From the NCBI RefSeq assembly GCF_016907235.1, contig NZ_JAFBBO010000001.1, forward strand, positions 4,092,001-4,156,000: 64,000 nucleotides of DNA. Reading direction: 5' to 3'. Positions 54,291-63,203 of this stretch are shown one piece after another. This DNA comes from Oerskovia jenensis. GTDB taxonomy: Bacteria > Actinomycetota > Actinomycetes > Actinomycetales > Cellulomonadaceae. The translations under genes and the position numbers were made by a program. The notes beneath the pieces were generated by a model, which was not told where the DNA came from, did not search any database, and saw nothing but the letters and a program-made list of their open reading frames with translations. Each line of letters begins with the position of its first letter. Position 1 is the stretch's first letter.

Positions 54291-55451
54291 ATGACAACGG
54301 CAGTCACGCGAAGTGCAGTCACCCGGAGAGGTCTGAGCACAGGTCTCAGGCCCACCTCCAAGGTGCTCCCCGAGCACGCTCGCGCGCACAACCGTTCGCT
54401 CGTCCTCCAGCACCTCTTCCACGAGGGGCCGACGTCCCGTGCGGACCTTGCTCGAGCCACCTCGCTGACGAGGGTCACCATCTCCGACCTGGTCTCGGTG
54501 CTCATCGCCGAGGGGCTCGTCGAGGAGCTGGGCATCCGCCCCGGCCAGCGCGTCGGCAAGCCCGCCATCCTCATCGGGATGCGCACGAGCGCCTACCAGA
54601 TCGTCTCGGTCGACCTCACGGACGACGCGCTCATGCGCGGCGCCGTGATGTCCCTGACGGGTGACTTCGTGGTGCGACAGAGCCTGCCCATCGAGGGGCG
54701 CGCGGGCACCGAGCTCGTGGACCTCCTGACACGCTTCTGCCGAGGGCTCATCGCCGTGGCGACGCGTCCTGTGCTCGGCGTGGGCATCGGCTCACCGGGC
54801 GTCGTGGACAGCGAGGGCCGCATCGTCGAGGCGCCCAACCGCCGCTGGTACGACGTCGCCCTCGCGGAGCAGCTCAGCGAGAGCCTGGCGCTGCCCGTGC
54901 ACGTCGCCAACGACGCGAACATCGCGGCGCTCGGCGAGTTCACGTTCGGCGGCGCGGACGGTACCGGCCTCATGGTCCTCACGGTCGGCGAGGGGGTCGG
55001 CGCGGGCATCATGCTCGACGGGTCCCGGGTGCGTGGCGCTGCCGACGCGGCGGGCGAGCTGGGGCACGTCACCGTCGTCGACGACGGTCTTCCCTGCGCC
55101 TGCGGGCGGTCGGGGTGTCTCGAGACCATCCTCTCGGTGCCGGCCCTGCGCCGTGCCGTGGAAGGACTCGACAAGGAATCTTCCGATGCCGTCCTGGCAT
55201 CGGTCGGCAAGCTCCTGGGCATCGCCCTGGCGCCTGTTGTGTCAGCGCTCAACCTCGGTGAGATCCTCATCAGCGGTCCTGCGGACCTGCTCGACGGCCC
55301 TCTTCGCGACGCTGCGATCGACACCATCAACGCTCGGACCATGCCGGCCATCAATGCCGGTCTCGAGCTCCGGATGGCTTCTCTCGACGAGGACGTCGTC
55401 CTCGCCGGAGCCGCCGTCCTCATCCTGTCCGGCCAGCTGGGCGTCTCATGA
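54291..55451 (+). CDS. ROK-family transcriptional repressor (NagC/XylR-like)
   Basis: 386 aa. N-terminal winged helix (residues 33-80: LVLQHLFHEGPTSRADLARATSLTRVTISDLVSVL) joined to a ROK sugar-binding domain. The ROK zinc motif CACGRSGCLE (about 267) is complete and GVGIGSPGVVD and EGVGAGIMLDG are seen. It should sense an amino sugar or its phosphate and repress the transport operon 134 bases downstream. A perfect palindrome at its own promoter supports autoregulation. Confidence 0.92.
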   Translation: MTTAVTRSAVTRRGLSTGLRPTSKVLPEHARAHNRSLVLQHLFHEGPTSRADLARATSLTRVTISDLVSVLIAEGLVEELGIRPGQRVGKPAILIGMRTSAYQIVSVDLTDDALMRGAVMSLTGDFVVRQSLPIEGRAGTELVDLLTRFCRGLIAVATRPVLGVGIGSPGVVDSEGRIVEAPNRRWYDVALAEQLSESLALPVHVANDANIAALGEFTFGGADGTGLMVLTVGEGVGAGIMLDGSRVRGAADAAGELGHVTVVDDGLPCACGRSGCLETILSVPALRRAVEGLDKESSDAVLASVGKLLGIALAPVVSALNLGEILISGPADLLDGPLRDAAIDTINARTMPAINAGLELRMASLDEDVVLAGAAVLILSGQLGVS

Positions 55452-55506
55452 GCGCTGCTCGTGAGCTCCCGTCGGGCTGACCCGGTCCTGCAGTAATCCC
55501 AGAAGT

Positions 55507-55582
55507 AGTACCGCAGTACCTCCCGTATCACCTCAGGTGGTGTCATCGACGCCGCCACTTCGAATTACCGAGAGGAAGTACC
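55507..55582 (+). promoter_or_regulatory. AGTACC repeats in the leader of the binding-protein gene
   Basis: AGTACC occurs three times (55507-55512, 55515-55520, 55577-55582). The first two are 8 bases apart, suggesting a tandem operator; the third lies directly before the GTG, after the GAGAGGA ribosome binding site. Confidence 0.35.
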
Positions 55583-55585
55583 CCA

Positions 55586-56887
55586 GTGAAGAGGAACCGC
55601 CTCGTAGCCACCACGATGGCTTCGACGATCACCCTGGCGCTCGCGCTCACCGCCTGCGGCTCGGGCGACTCGGGCTCCGGCGACGGCGCATCGGCAGACG
55701 GCGCGAAGACCGGAGACATCCGCGTCTGGCTCGTCGGCGCCACGGACACGCCGAAGGAAGCGCGCGAGTACCTGAAGACGACGTTCGAGGCCGAGAACAA
55801 GGGTTCGACCCTCACCATCGAGGAGCAGTCCTGGACCGGCCTGGTCGACAAGCTCACGACCTCGCTCGCGAGCTCGGACAGCCCTGACGTCGTCGAGGTC
55901 GGCAACACGCAGGCCGCGGCCTTCACGTCGTCCGGCTTCTTCACGGACCTGACGGACCACTACGAGGACCTCGGCGGCGACGACCTGCTCCAGGGCTTCG
56001 TCAAGGCCGGTTCGTACGACGGCAAGTTCTACGCCCCGCCGTACTACTCGGGTGCCCGCGTGGTCTTCTACTCGCAGCAGGTCGTCGACCAGACCGGCAC
56101 GACGGTCCCGACGACGCTCGACGAGTACGTCGCGAACGGCCAGGCCATGACGACCGACACGCGCTCGGGCATCTACTGGCCCGGCCAGGACTGGTACAAC
56201 GCCCTGCCCTACGTCTGGGAGAACGGCGGCTTCATCGCCGAGCAGAAGGACGGCAAGTGGGAGGCGGGCTTCTCGTCCGAGGGTGGCATCAAGGGTCTCC
56301 AGCAGGTCCAGGAGGTCATGACGACGGCCTCGAAGGCGCCCAAGGACGGTCAGGAGACCGACCAGCAGGTTCCGTTCTGCGAGGGCAACATCGGCTACCT
56401 CTCGGCTCCGACCTGGCTCCAGGGCTCGATCAAGACGCCTGCGGACGACGCCAAGGCGCCGGGCTGCCCCGACACGTTCGGCTCTGACCTGCACGCGTTC
56501 GCCCTCCCGGGTGCGAAGGCCGGCGAGGCCGCCAAGGTCTTCGCTGGTGGCTCGAACCTCGCGATCGCCGCGAAGTCGGAGAACCAGGAGCTCGCGCTGA
56601 GCGCGCTCGAGATCATGCTGAGCGACGGCTACCAGAAGTTCCTCGCGGAGAAGGGCAACATCCCCGCGAAGGTCTCGCAGGCGGAGTTCCTCCCCAAGGA
56701 CGAGGTCACGCAGGCCGGTGCGGCTGCCGCCAAGAACTCCGAGCTGACCCCGGCCTCCCCGAAGTGGGCTGACGTCGAGGCCAAGCGCTACCTGCAGGAC
56801 GCGTTCGTCCAGATCGCCCAGGGTGGCGACGTCAAGGCGATCGCCGAGAAGCTCGACCAGCAGATCGAGGAAACCCTCAACAGCTGA
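55586..56887 (+). CDS. ABC transporter sugar-binding lipoprotein (family 1)
   Basis: 433 aa. Signal with lipobox LTAC (Cys about 24), a Gly/Ser linker, then the family 1 solute-binding fold (DIRVWLVGATDTPKEAREYL; LTTSLASSDSPDVVEVGNTQ; ENGGFIAEQKDGKW). It captures an oligo- or amino-sugar; the nagB and ROK kinase genes in the operon point to N-acetylglucosamine, chitobiose or a related sugar, as for DasA or NgcE. GTG start. Two tandem hairpins follow the stop. Confidence 0.9.
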   Translation: MKRNRLVATTMASTITLALALTACGSGDSGSGDGASADGAKTGDIRVWLVGATDTPKEAREYLKTTFEAENKGSTLTIEEQSWTGLVDKLTTSLASSDSPDVVEVGNTQAAAFTSSGFFTDLTDHYEDLGGDDLLQGFVKAGSYDGKFYAPPYYSGARVVFYSQQVVDQTGTTVPTTLDEYVANGQAMTTDTRSGIYWPGQDWYNALPYVWENGGFIAEQKDGKWEAGFSSEGGIKGLQQVQEVMTTASKAPKDGQETDQQVPFCEGNIGYLSAPTWLQGSIKTPADDAKAPGCPDTFGSDLHAFALPGAKAGEAAKVFAGGSNLAIAAKSENQELALSALEIMLSDGYQKFLAEKGNIPAKVSQAEFLPKDEVTQAGAAAAKNSELTPASPKWADVEAKRYLQDAFVQIAQGGDVKAIAEKLDQQIEETLNS

Positions 56888-56894
56888 TCCCACC

Positions 56895-56966
56895 GGCGCC
56901 CCTCCGCGAGGAGGGGCGCCTCGCCAGACGCCGCAGGGGTGGGAGTTCCTCGGAGCTCCCACCCCT
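56895..56966 (+). terminator. tandem hairpins between binding protein and permease genes
   Basis: Two perfect 11-bp GC-rich stems: 56895-56905 with 56910-56920 (loop GCGA), and 56935-56945 with 56956-56966. Such structures usually protect the binding-protein mRNA and cut read-through to the permeases. Confidence 0.65.
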
Positions 56967-57046
56967 CGGCATGACTGGCCCCGCGCGCACCACCTGTACC
57001 TGCACGGTCCTGCTCGAACCGTGCAACCCCTCGACGGAGTGAGAAA

Positions 57047-58000
57047 ATGAGCTCATCCACCCTCGAGTCGTCCCCAGCGGTCGAGCTGAAGGACACTCTC
57101 AAGCCCCCGAAGAAGCCGTCGGCCAAGCTGCCGTGGCTGTTGCTGGCCCCCAGCCTCCTGGTCCTGGGCATCATGGTCGGCTACCCGCTGGCCAACCTCT
57201 TCATCATGTCGTTCCAGAAGTACGAGCGCGCCCAGCTCATGGGCGTGCCTGCTGAATGGGTCGGCTTCAAGAACTACACCGACACCCTGGCCGACCCGGT
57301 GTTCTGGACGGTCCTGGCTCGCAGCTTCGCCTTCATGGTGGTCTGTGTCGTCCTGACCATGGTCATCGGCATCCTGCTGGCCCTCCTCATGATGCGGCTC
57401 AACAAGTTCTTCCGTCTGCTCGTGTCGGTCGGACTCCTGCTGGCGTGGGCCATGCCCGCACTGGCCGCGGTCATCGTGTGGGGCTGGATCTTCGACACCC
57501 AGTACGGCGTCGTGAACAACATCCTCACGAAGATCACCGGGGACAACTGGATGGGTCACTCGTGGCTCATCAACCCCTGGATGTTCTTCCTGGTCGCCAC
57601 GCTCATCATCGTCTGGCAGGGCGTTCCGTTCGTCGCGTTCACGATGTACGCGGGCCTCACCCAGGTCCCCGGCGAGGTGCTCGAGGCTGCGTCGCTCGAC
57701 GGCGCGAGCCCGGCCCAGCGCTTCCGCCTCATCATGGTGCCCTACGTGCGCAGCATCATCGTGGTGCTCATCATCCTGTCGATCATCTGGGACCTGCGCG
57801 TCTTCACACAGATCTTCGCCCTGCAGGGCATCGGCGGTATCGCGGAGAAGACCAACACCATCGGTGTGTACATCTACCAGATGGGTATGGCGCAGGGGCA
57901 CTACGGCGCCGCCAGCGCCATCGCGGTGATCCTCGTGTTCATCATGATGGGGATCTCGTTCTACTACGTGCGCCAGACCGTCAAGGAGGAACAGCTGTGA
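57047..58000 (+). CDS. sugar ABC transporter permease 1
   Basis: 317 aa, six membrane helices from residue 29 (LPWLLLAPSLLVLGIMVGYP). The EAA loop that docks the ATPase is EAASLDGASPAQRFRLIMVP (about 213). This is the MalF/DasB-type partner in family 1 importers. The last bases overlap the second permease start (GTGA). No ATPase gene is in the operon, so a shared MsiK-type ATPase elsewhere is expected. Confidence 0.93.
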   Translation: MSSSTLESSPAVELKDTLKPPKKPSAKLPWLLLAPSLLVLGIMVGYPLANLFIMSFQKYERAQLMGVPAEWVGFKNYTDTLADPVFWTVLARSFAFMVVCVVLTMVIGILLALLMMRLNKFFRLLVSVGLLLAWAMPALAAVIVWGWIFDTQYGVVNNILTKITGDNWMGHSWLINPWMFFLVATLIIVWQGVPFVAFTMYAGLTQVPGEVLEAASLDGASPAQRFRLIMVPYVRSIIVVLIILSIIWDLRVFTQIFALQGIGGIAEKTNTIGVYIYQMGMAQGHYGAASAIAVILVFIMMGISFYYVRQTVKEEQL

Positions 58001-58926
58001 GCACCCTCAACCCGACCGTCGCCGGGACGGCGTCGTCGGTACCCACGTCGGCTGGGAGCGGACCGCGCAAGACCCGCGAGGGGCAGCGCAAGAAGGTCTC
58101 GAACGCGATCTACAGCGTGATCGCCGTCGTCGTCTTCCTCTGCTCGGTCTTCCCGGTCTACTGGATGATCAACTCGTCGTTCCTCCCAACGAACCTCATC
58201 CGCAACAAGGACCTGACGTTCTTCCCGGGCTCGAGCTTCACGCTCGACAACTACCAGGACGCGATCTTCAACCAGGAGCGCGCGCCCTTCCTGCCCGCGA
58301 TGGGCAACTCGATCATGGTCACGTTCTTCGTGCTCGTGATCTCGATGGTCCTGGCCTTCATGGCGTCGCTCGCCGTGACCCGGTTCAACTTCAAGGGCCG
58401 CAAGGCGTTCATCATCGCGATCCTCGCGGTGCAGATGATCCCGGGCGAGGCCATGATGATCTCGATCTTCCGGATCATCGACGGCTGGCAGCTGCTCAAC
58501 TCGATCATCGGCCTGGGCATCGTCTACCTGTCGGGCGTGCTGCCCTTCACGATCTGGACCCTTCGTGGGTTCGTCGCAGGCGTCCCGGCCGAGCTCGAGG
58601 AGGCGGCCATGATCGACGGCTGCTCGCGCTCCAAGGCCTTCTGGCGGATCACCTTCCCGCTGCTGGCTCCTGGGCTCGTGGCCACCGGTGTCTTCGCGTT
58701 CATCCAGGCCTGGAACGAGTTCGTGATGGCGCTGATCATCATGACGCGTCCCGAGTCGATGACGCTCCCGCTGTGGCTGCGGACCTTCCAGCAGGCGACC
58801 CAGGCGACGAACTGGGGTGGGCTGATGGCCGGATCGGTGCTCATCGCGATCCCCGTCGTCGTCTTCTTCCTGATCGTCCAGGGACGCATGACCGGTGGCC
58901 TGGTCTCGGGTGCGGTGAAGGGCTGA
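57997..58926 (+). CDS. sugar ABC transporter permease 2
   Basis: 309 aa, six helices after a 35-residue cytoplasmic tail; MalG/DasC-type with the EAA loop EEAAMIDGCSRSKAFWRITFPLLAPG (about 203). VIAVVVFLCSVFPVYWMINSS is the first helix. GTG start overlapping the first permease by four bases. One base separates it from the ROK kinase. Confidence 0.93.
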   Translation: MSTLNPTVAGTASSVPTSAGSGPRKTREGQRKKVSNAIYSVIAVVVFLCSVFPVYWMINSSFLPTNLIRNKDLTFFPGSSFTLDNYQDAIFNQERAPFLPAMGNSIMVTFFVLVISMVLAFMASLAVTRFNFKGRKAFIIAILAVQMIPGEAMMISIFRIIDGWQLLNSIIGLGIVYLSGVLPFTIWTLRGFVAGVPAELEEAAMIDGCSRSKAFWRITFPLLAPGLVATGVFAFIQAWNEFVMALIIMTRPESMTLPLWLRTFQQATQATNWGGLMAGSVLIAIPVVVFFLIVQGRMTGGLVSGAVKG

Positions 58927-58927
58927 C

Positions 58928-59908
58928 GTGAGTGAGGTGACAACGGCTGCCTCGTCGCTCGGCGAGGCAGCCGCCCTGCCCGGCGGCCACTCGGTCGGTC
59001 TGGACGTCGGAGGAACGAAGGTCCTCGGCGTCCTGCTCGGACCGGACGGCTCGATCGAGGGGTCGGTCAAGCTGCCGACCGTTCGGGGCCCGCAGGGTGT
59101 GGTCTCCAGTGCTGCCCGGGCCGTCCGGTCCCTGACGGACGCGGCGGGCCTCGAGCCCGCCGCGCTCGCGGGACTGGGCCTCGGTGTCCCAGGGCTCGTC
59201 GACCCGCAGAGCGGGTCGGTCATGCACGCGGTGAACCTGGGGATCGAAGGGGAGCCGTTCGCGCTCGCCCACGAGCTGTCGGCGATCTTCGGGGGCATCC
59301 CGGTGGACGTCGACAACGACCTGAACGTCGCGGCGCTGGGTGCGTCGCACGCGATGGGCGCCGACGGTCAGGACCTGGCGTTCCTGGCGCTCGGCACGGG
59401 ACTCGCGGCCGGCATCGTGCTGGGGGGCCGGCTCCGTCGCGGCGTGAGCGGTGCCGCCGGTGAGATCGGCCACATCCCGATCAACCCCGACGGTCCCCTG
59501 TGCGCGTGCGGACAGCGTGGTTGTGTCGAGACGTATGCCTCGGGCACCGCGCTCAGCGCCCGCTGGCCCTCGCAGTCCGGCCGCCCGGCACCGCTCGAGC
59601 TCTTCGAGGCGGCCGCCGCCGGAAACCCCGAAGCCCTCAGGATCAAGGGCGAGTTCGCCGCCGCAGTGGCGAGCGCAGTCCGTATCCTCGAGCTGACGGT
59701 CGACGTCCGGCACGTCGTCCTCGGAGGTGGCGTGACCGGTCTCGGCCAGCCGCTCCTCGACGCCGTGCAGGAGGCCCTCGTGGCCCAGGCGAGCACGTCG
59801 CCGTTCTTGTCCTCGCTGGAGCTGGAGAAGCGTGTCTCCCTGGCGCCCAGCGATGTGCCCGTTGCCGCGGTGGGAGCAGCCATCGCCGGCCGTAGGAAGG
59901 TGTCCTGA
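58928..59908 (+). CDS. ROK-family sugar kinase (probable N-acetylglucosamine kinase or glucokinase)
   Basis: 326 aa. ATP motif GLDVGGTKVLGVLLG (about 24), the catalytic Asp in DVDNDLNVAALG (about 130), EIGHIPINPDGPLCACGQRGCVE zinc region (His, then CxCGxxGC; about 178-200) are complete. No DNA-binding domain, so an enzyme rather than a repressor. Co-transcription with the importer and nagB supports phosphorylation of incoming N-acetylglucosamine; glucose is the alternative. GTG start one base after the permease stop; its TGA shares a base with the nagB ATG. Confidence 0.9.
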   Translation: MSEVTTAASSLGEAAALPGGHSVGLDVGGTKVLGVLLGPDGSIEGSVKLPTVRGPQGVVSSAARAVRSLTDAAGLEPAALAGLGLGVPGLVDPQSGSVMHAVNLGIEGEPFALAHELSAIFGGIPVDVDNDLNVAALGASHAMGADGQDLAFLALGTGLAAGIVLGGRLRRGVSGAAGEIGHIPINPDGPLCACGQRGCVETYASGTALSARWPSQSGRPAPLELFEAAAAGNPEALRIKGEFAAAVASAVRILELTVDVRHVVLGGGVTGLGQPLLDAVQEALVAQASTSPFLSSLELEKRVSLAPSDVPVAAVGAAIAGRRKVS

Positions 59909-60690
59909 TGGAAGTTGTGATTGCGCCCGCCGATCAGCTCGCGGTACTCGCCGCAGAGGCGATCGACAAGCTGCTTCGTGCCAAGCCGAGCGCGGTGCTC
60001 GGTCTGGCGACCGGGTCGAGCCCGCTCAAGGTGTACGACGAGCTCGTCCGCCGCCACACCGAGGAAGGGCTGTCCTTCGCCCAGGCGAAGGCCTTCATGC
60101 TCGACGAGTACGTCGGGATCGCGGAGGACCACCCGGAGCGCTACCGCAACGTCATCGAGAAGGAGATCGCCTCGCGCGTCGACTTCTCCCAGGGCGCCGT
60201 GCAGGGGCCCGACGGAGGCGCGGACGACCTGGTCGCGGCGTGCGCCGACTACGAGCGCAAGATCGTCGACGCCGGGGGTGTCGACCTGCAGATCCTGGGG
60301 ATCGGCACGGACGGTCACATCGCGTTCAACGAGCCGGGCTCGTCCCTCGCGTCGCGGACGCGCATCAAGACGCTGACCGCGCAGACGCGTGAGGACAACG
60401 CCCGCTTCTTCGGCGACGACCTCGCGCAGGTGCCGCAGCACTGCCTCACGCAGGGCCTGGCGACCATCATGTCGGCCAAGCACCTCGTGCTCCTCGCCTC
60501 GGGCAAGGGCAAGGCGGAGGCCGTCCACCAGCTCGTCGAGGGTCCGGTCTCCGCGATGTGGCCCGCGACGGTCATGCAGATGCACCCGCACGCGACCGTC
60601 CTGGTGGACGACGCCGCGGCCTCGCGCCTGCAGCTCGGTGACTACTACCGCCAGACGTTCCTCTCGAAGCCGGAGTGGCAGGGTCTCTGA
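59908..60690 (+). CDS. nagB: glucosamine-6-phosphate deaminase
   Basis: 260 aa, the family length. Signature residues are GLATGSSPLKVYDEL (phosphate loop, about 32), FMLDEYVGI (catalytic Asp about 66), LGIGTDGHIAFNEPG (about 130-145; Asp and His) and the HATVLVDDAAA end. It converts glucosamine-6-phosphate to fructose-6-phosphate and ammonia. The required NagA deacetylase is not in this window. Its ATG shares the A of the preceding TGA. Terminated by a hairpin with a T-rich tail. Confidence 0.95.
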   Translation: MEVVIAPADQLAVLAAEAIDKLLRAKPSAVLGLATGSSPLKVYDELVRRHTEEGLSFAQAKAFMLDEYVGIAEDHPERYRNVIEKEIASRVDFSQGAVQGPDGGADDLVAACADYERKIVDAGGVDLQILGIGTDGHIAFNEPGSSLASRTRIKTLTAQTREDNARFFGDDLAQVPQHCLTQGLATIMSAKHLVLLASGKGKAEAVHQLVEGPVSAMWPATVMQMHPHATVLVDDAAASRLQLGDYYRQTFLSKPEWQGL

Positions 60691-60732
60691 CCCGTCCGCC
60701 CCGGCGGGCCCTCCCGGCCCGACCCACAGCCG

Positions 60733-60780
60733 CCCGTCGGTTCCGATCACGCCCCTGGTCGGAGCCGACGGGTTTCTCCT
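60733..60780 (+). terminator. intrinsic terminator after nagB
   Basis: 14-bp inverted repeat with one G-U pair (60733-60746 with 60759-60772), loop of 12, followed by TTTCTCCTT. End of the amino-sugar operon. Confidence 0.8.
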
Positions 60781-60789
60781 TCCCCGACG

Positions 60790-60795
60790 TAGACT
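60790..60795 (+). promoter_or_regulatory. -10 box of leaderless DUF3039 promoter
   Basis: TAGACT followed by seven bases and the ATG at 60803; no ribosome binding site. Confidence 0.55.
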
Positions 60796-60802
60796 CGAGA
60801 TC

Positions 60803-61153
60803 ATGATCGAACCCTTGACCCTCCCCACGAACGGACCGGCGGCAGGCAGCCCGTCGGGACCGGAACCGATCGTCCCGGACAGTGACCCGAGCAGCGGGAC
60901 GTCGACGAGCGTCCTCGAGCGCACGGAGACCACGGCGGAGGTCGAGCCCGGGGACCACGAGCGTTTTGCGCACTACGTGCGCAAGGAGAAGATCATGCAG
61001 TCGGCGCTGTCCGGCAAGCCCGTCATCGCGCTCTGCGGCAAGGTCTGGGTGCCGGGGCGTGATCCCAACAAGTTCCCCGTGTGCCCCACGTGCAAGGAGA
61101 TCTACGACGGCCTTCGCGCCCCGCAGGACGGCGAGGGTGATTCCGGCAAGTGA
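60803..61153 (+). CDS. DUF3039 protein (zinc-ribbon-like)
   Basis: 116 aa. A disordered Pro/Ser/Thr N-terminus is followed by HYVRKEKIMQSALSGKPVIALCGKVWVPGRDPNKFPVCPTCKEIY region, with Cys at about 82, 98 and 101 (C...CPTC), suggesting a metal site. Function unknown in the literature I know; it is widespread in Actinobacteria. It is translationally coupled to the downstream helicase (GTGA overlap), so a nucleic-acid or repair role is likely. Confidence 0.82.
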   Translation: MIEPLTLPTNGPAAGSPSGPEPIVPDSDPSSGTSTSVLERTETTAEVEPGDHERFAHYVRKEKIMQSALSGKPVIALCGKVWVPGRDPNKFPVCPTCKEIYDGLRAPQDGEGDSGK

Positions 61154-63000
61154 GTGGGCAGCCTCTCTCGAACTCGTCCGCTCGCCCACCCGTGAACCTT
61201 CCCCCCTCGGCACCGTTGGGGGCGTCCTCCGCCGCTGCGTCGCACCTGTCGCCGGCGTTTCCTCGACGTGCCCCGTGGGGCACCGCCTCCAAGCTGCGTG
61301 CCTGGCAGGCCGAGGCGCTCGATCTCTACCGCACCCGTTCGCCGCGTGACTTCCTTGCCGTCGCTACCCCGGGAGCAGGCAAGACGACGTTCGCGCTGCG
61401 GGTCGCCACCGAGCTCCTGGAGCAGGGGGTCGTACGACGCGTGACGGTCGTCGCCCCCACGGAGCACCTCAAGCACCAGTGGGCGGACGCTGCCGCGCGC
61501 GTGGGCGTCCGCATCGACCCGAACTTCCGCAACAGCCAGGGTCGGCACGGTTCGAGCTACGACGGTGTCGCGCTCACCTACGCCCAGGTGGCGGCCAAGC
61601 CCGCGCTGCACACCGCTCGGACCGAGGCGGAGCGGACCTTGGTGATCCTCGACGAGGTCCATCACGGTGGCGACGCCCTGTCCTGGGGCGAGGCTGTCCG
61701 GGACGCGTTCGAGCCCGCGACCCGTCGACTTGCGCTGACCGGCACGCCGTTCCGCTCGGACACGGCGGCGATCCCGTTCGTGACGTACGAGCGGGGGGCC
61801 GACGGCATCCGTCGGTCGGCCGCGGACTACACGTACGGCTATGGCGACGCGTTGCGCGACCACGTGGTGCGCCCCGTGATCTTCCTGTCGTACTCGGGGC
61901 AGATGCGCTGGCGCACCAAGTCGGGAGACGAGGTCAGTGCCCGGCTCGGTGAGGCGTTGACCAAGGACATGACGGGCCAGGCGTGGCGCACGGCTCTCGA
62001 CCCGGACGGTGAGTGGATCCCGTCGGTGCTCGCGGCGGCGGACAAGCGTCTGACCGAGGTCCGTCGGGCGATCCCCGACGCGGGGGGGCTGGTGATCGCG
62101 ACGGACCAGACCGACGCGCGCGCCTACGCCGGTCACCTGGCGCGGATCACGGGCAGGTCTCCGACGGTCGTCCTGTCCGACGACGACGGTGCGAGCGGTC
62201 GCATCGACGAGTTCTCGGACGGCGACGGCCGGTGGATGGTCGCGGTCCGGATGGTCTCGGAGGGGGTCGACGTGCCGCGGCTCGCGGTGGGCGTCTACGC
62301 GACGTCGACCGCCACGCCCTTGTTCTTCGCGCAGGCGGTCGGTCGATTCGTCCGCGCCCGCAAGCGGGGCGAGACGGCGTCGGTGTTCCTGCCCAGCGTG
62401 CCTCACCTGCTGGCGCTCGCGAACGGTCTGGAGCTCGAGCGCGACCACGCGCTCGACCGACCGCTCACGGCCGAGGAGCAAGGGGACATGTACAACCCCG
62501 AGGACGCCCTCATGGCGGCCGCCAACCGCGAGGACAAGGCGTCCGACGATCTCGCCGACGGTATGCAGGGCTCCTTCCAGGCGCTCGAGGCGCAGGCGTC
62601 GTTCGACCGCGTGCTCTTCGACGGGGGCGAGTTCGGCACGGAGGCGGACATCGGCTCGGACGAGGAGCAGGACTTCCTGGGGCTCCCGGGCCTGCTCGAC
62701 GCGGACCAGGTGACGAGTCTGCTGCGCCAGCGGCAGGCCGACCAGATGTCGGCCCGGTCCAAGAAGTCGCGGGCGGCCGAGGTCGATCGCAGCGAGCTCG
62801 ACCACCGGCGTGCCGCCGAGCTGCGCAAGGAGCTCTCACAGCTGGTCGGGGCCTGGGCGCGCCGCAGCGGTCAGCCGCACGGCACGGTGCACACCGAGCT
62901 GCGCCGCCGCTGCGGGGGGCCCGAGGTTCCGCTCGCGACCGTCGCCCAGCTCGACGCACGCGTCGCGGTGCTCCGAGGCTGGTTCGTCGGCAAGAAGTAG
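61150..63000 (+). CDS. superfamily II DEAD/DEAH-type helicase
   Basis: 616 aa. Motif I ATPGAGKTTFAL (about 72), Ia VVAPTEHLKHQW, II LDEVHH (about 168), III LTGTPFRSD (about 196), motif V-like VRMVSEGVDVPRLAVGV and VI QAVGRFVRARKR (about 394) are complete, so an active ATP-driven helicase or translocase is expected. The arrangement is like XPB/type III restriction-like SF2 enzymes. An extra C-terminal 180 residues is charged and helical, with no recognised nuclease. GTG start overlaps DUF3039 by four bases. Confidence 0.88.
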   Translation: MSGQPLSNSSARPPVNLPPSAPLGASSAAASHLSPAFPRRAPWGTASKLRAWQAEALDLYRTRSPRDFLAVATPGAGKTTFALRVATELLEQGVVRRVTVVAPTEHLKHQWADAAARVGVRIDPNFRNSQGRHGSSYDGVALTYAQVAAKPALHTARTEAERTLVILDEVHHGGDALSWGEAVRDAFEPATRRLALTGTPFRSDTAAIPFVTYERGADGIRRSAADYTYGYGDALRDHVVRPVIFLSYSGQMRWRTKSGDEVSARLGEALTKDMTGQAWRTALDPDGEWIPSVLAAADKRLTEVRRAIPDAGGLVIATDQTDARAYAGHLARITGRSPTVVLSDDDGASGRIDEFSDGDGRWMVAVRMVSEGVDVPRLAVGVYATSTATPLFFAQAVGRFVRARKRGETASVFLPSVPHLLALANGLELERDHALDRPLTAEEQGDMYNPEDALMAAANREDKASDDLADGMQGSFQALEAQASFDRVLFDGGEFGTEADIGSDEEQDFLGLPGLLDADQVTSLLRQRQADQMSARSKKSRAAEVDRSELDHRRAAELRKELSQLVGAWARRSGQPHGTVHTELRRRCGGPEVPLATVAQLDARVAVLRGWFVGKK

Positions 63001-63034
63001 TGGCCGCCGGCGCGGCGTCTCGTGTGCCGCGACG

Positions 63035-63075
63035 GCCGAGGGCCCGCACGCTCGACGAGCGTGCGGGCCCTCGGC
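63035..63075. terminator. bidirectional terminator between helicase and pncB
   Basis: Perfect 19-bp inverted repeat (63035-63053 with 63057-63075) with a GAC loop between two convergent genes. The remainder to 63203 shows no gene. Confidence 0.8.
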
Positions 63076-63203
63076 GTCTGCGCGACGGGGGGACCAGTCC
63101 CTGACGACCAGGATCCACGGGGGAGCGGAGGGCGCCCGTCCCGCTCGTCCGCGGCGTCCGACCCGGAGACGGCGACGCGCACCGTCGGGGCGAGAGGCCG
63201 CCC

